This document shows, piece by piece, positions 49,733 to 49,992 of a stretch of 49,992 nt of DNA; position 1 is the stretch's first letter, and each line of letters starts with the position of its first letter. The translations under genes and the position numbers were made by a program. The notes under the pieces are model-generated. The model worked only from the letters and a program-made list of their open reading frames with translations. It made no database searches and was not told where the DNA came from. The DNA comes from an uncultured Clostridia bacterium (GTDB taxonomy: Bacteria; Bacillota; Clostridia; Christensenellales; Aristaeellaceae), in NCBI GenBank assembly GCA_934630975.1, contig CAKTXH010000004.1, positions 1-49,992 of the forward strand, read 5' to 3'.

Positions 49733-49992
49733 GCGCGCTGTTCGTCCACGGCGGCGGCGGAGAAAATCCACAGCGTTCCGTTGTTCTCGTTCTCGTCGGG
49801 CATATAGCGCATCACCTGCAAGCGGATCCACACGTCGTCCTTGCGCTGGAAGGACAGATAGACCATGCCTTCCCGCTCCACGCGGCGGATCACGCTCTTC
49901 AAATCGAGGAACTGGTCGAAATCCCCACGCCATTTATCCGCCACAACCTCCCGCGCGTATTCTTCCAGCGCCGGGATGAACAGCCCGTTGGC
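49729..49992 (-). CDS. Partial gene, 3' end (PAS-like segment?)
   Basis: The frame is open to the window edge (5' end missing), giving the last 87 residues. Readable parts include GLFIPALEEYAREVVADKW, FLDLKSVIRRVEREGMVYLSF and LQVMRYMPDENENNGTLWIFS. The beta-strand pattern around VYLSFQRKDDVWIRLQVMRY is like a PAS-domain end, as seen in signalling proteins, but no catalytic motif is in view. An in-frame GTG at 49944 could be mistaken for a start; coding continues upstream of it. Confidence 0.5.
   Translation of the reverse strand, partial: ANGLFIPALEEYAREVVADKWRGDFDQFLDLKSVIRRVEREGMVYLSFQRKDDVWIRLQVMRYMPDENENNGTLWIFSAAAVDEQRA

Overview
The window looks like a chromosomal segment of a moderately GC-rich, endospore-forming member of the class Clostridia. 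The evidence is dipicolinate synthase (dpaA/dpaB), RNase J, YlbF, an M50-scpA-scpB operon, strong AGGAGG ribosome sites, many ATGA overlaps and several TTG/GTG starts. No rRNA, tRNA, CRISPR array or intact transposase was seen. Most genes lie on the minus strand.

Left edge (1-3083): a relatively AT-rich UDP-sugar epimerase, then about 1 kb without a convincing protein gene. That kilobase holds a degenerate repeat-rich remnant resembling an insertion-sequence end. It also holds a compact non-coding RNA candidate (about 1938-2161, minus) with its own sigma-A promoter, internal helices and a terminator. A small conserved hypothetical gene and a hairpin-bearing dispersed repeat follow.

Polysaccharide locus (3084-20894, minus): fourteen closely packed genes that read as one Wzx/Wzy-type exopolysaccharide operon. 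In transcription order they are a membrane metallophosphoesterase, two Wzz-like membrane proteins, two GT4 glycosyltransferases, a Wzy-like polymerase, three GT2 glycosyltransferases, a heparinase II/III-type lyase, wecC, wecB, a TagA/WecG-type transferase and a Wzx flippase. wecB and wecC point to N-acetylmannosaminuronate in the repeat unit. The second Wzz-like protein has a cytoplasmic domain resembling a degenerate GGDEF domain, followed by a long Glu/Pro repeat tail.

Middle (21000-32400): a plus-strand pepC, a MATE transporter behind a promoter and leader terminator, and a DUF4397-like protein with a Pro-rich N-terminus. Then come minus-strand small proteins, a copper-chaperone-like HMA protein under a CsoR-type operator, and the tig-clpP-clpX operon with a clear sigma-A promoter. 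A divergent plus-strand gene encodes a membrane protein that looks like a decayed relative of cyclic beta-glucan synthases.

Right part (32413-49992, minus): an rnj-ylbF-mltG-U32 peptidase operon, thioredoxin with an RseC-like redox membrane protein, hisS, ftsK/spoIIIE with a tandem-repeat linker, a secreted protein, dpaA-dpaB, a MntA/HepT toxin-antitoxin pair, mscL with a C-terminal zinc ribbon, the M50-scpA-scpB operon, and the 3' end of an unidentified gene. Short hairpin repeats recur in the intergenic gaps. Family assignments come from motifs and recalled family features only; no database search was run.
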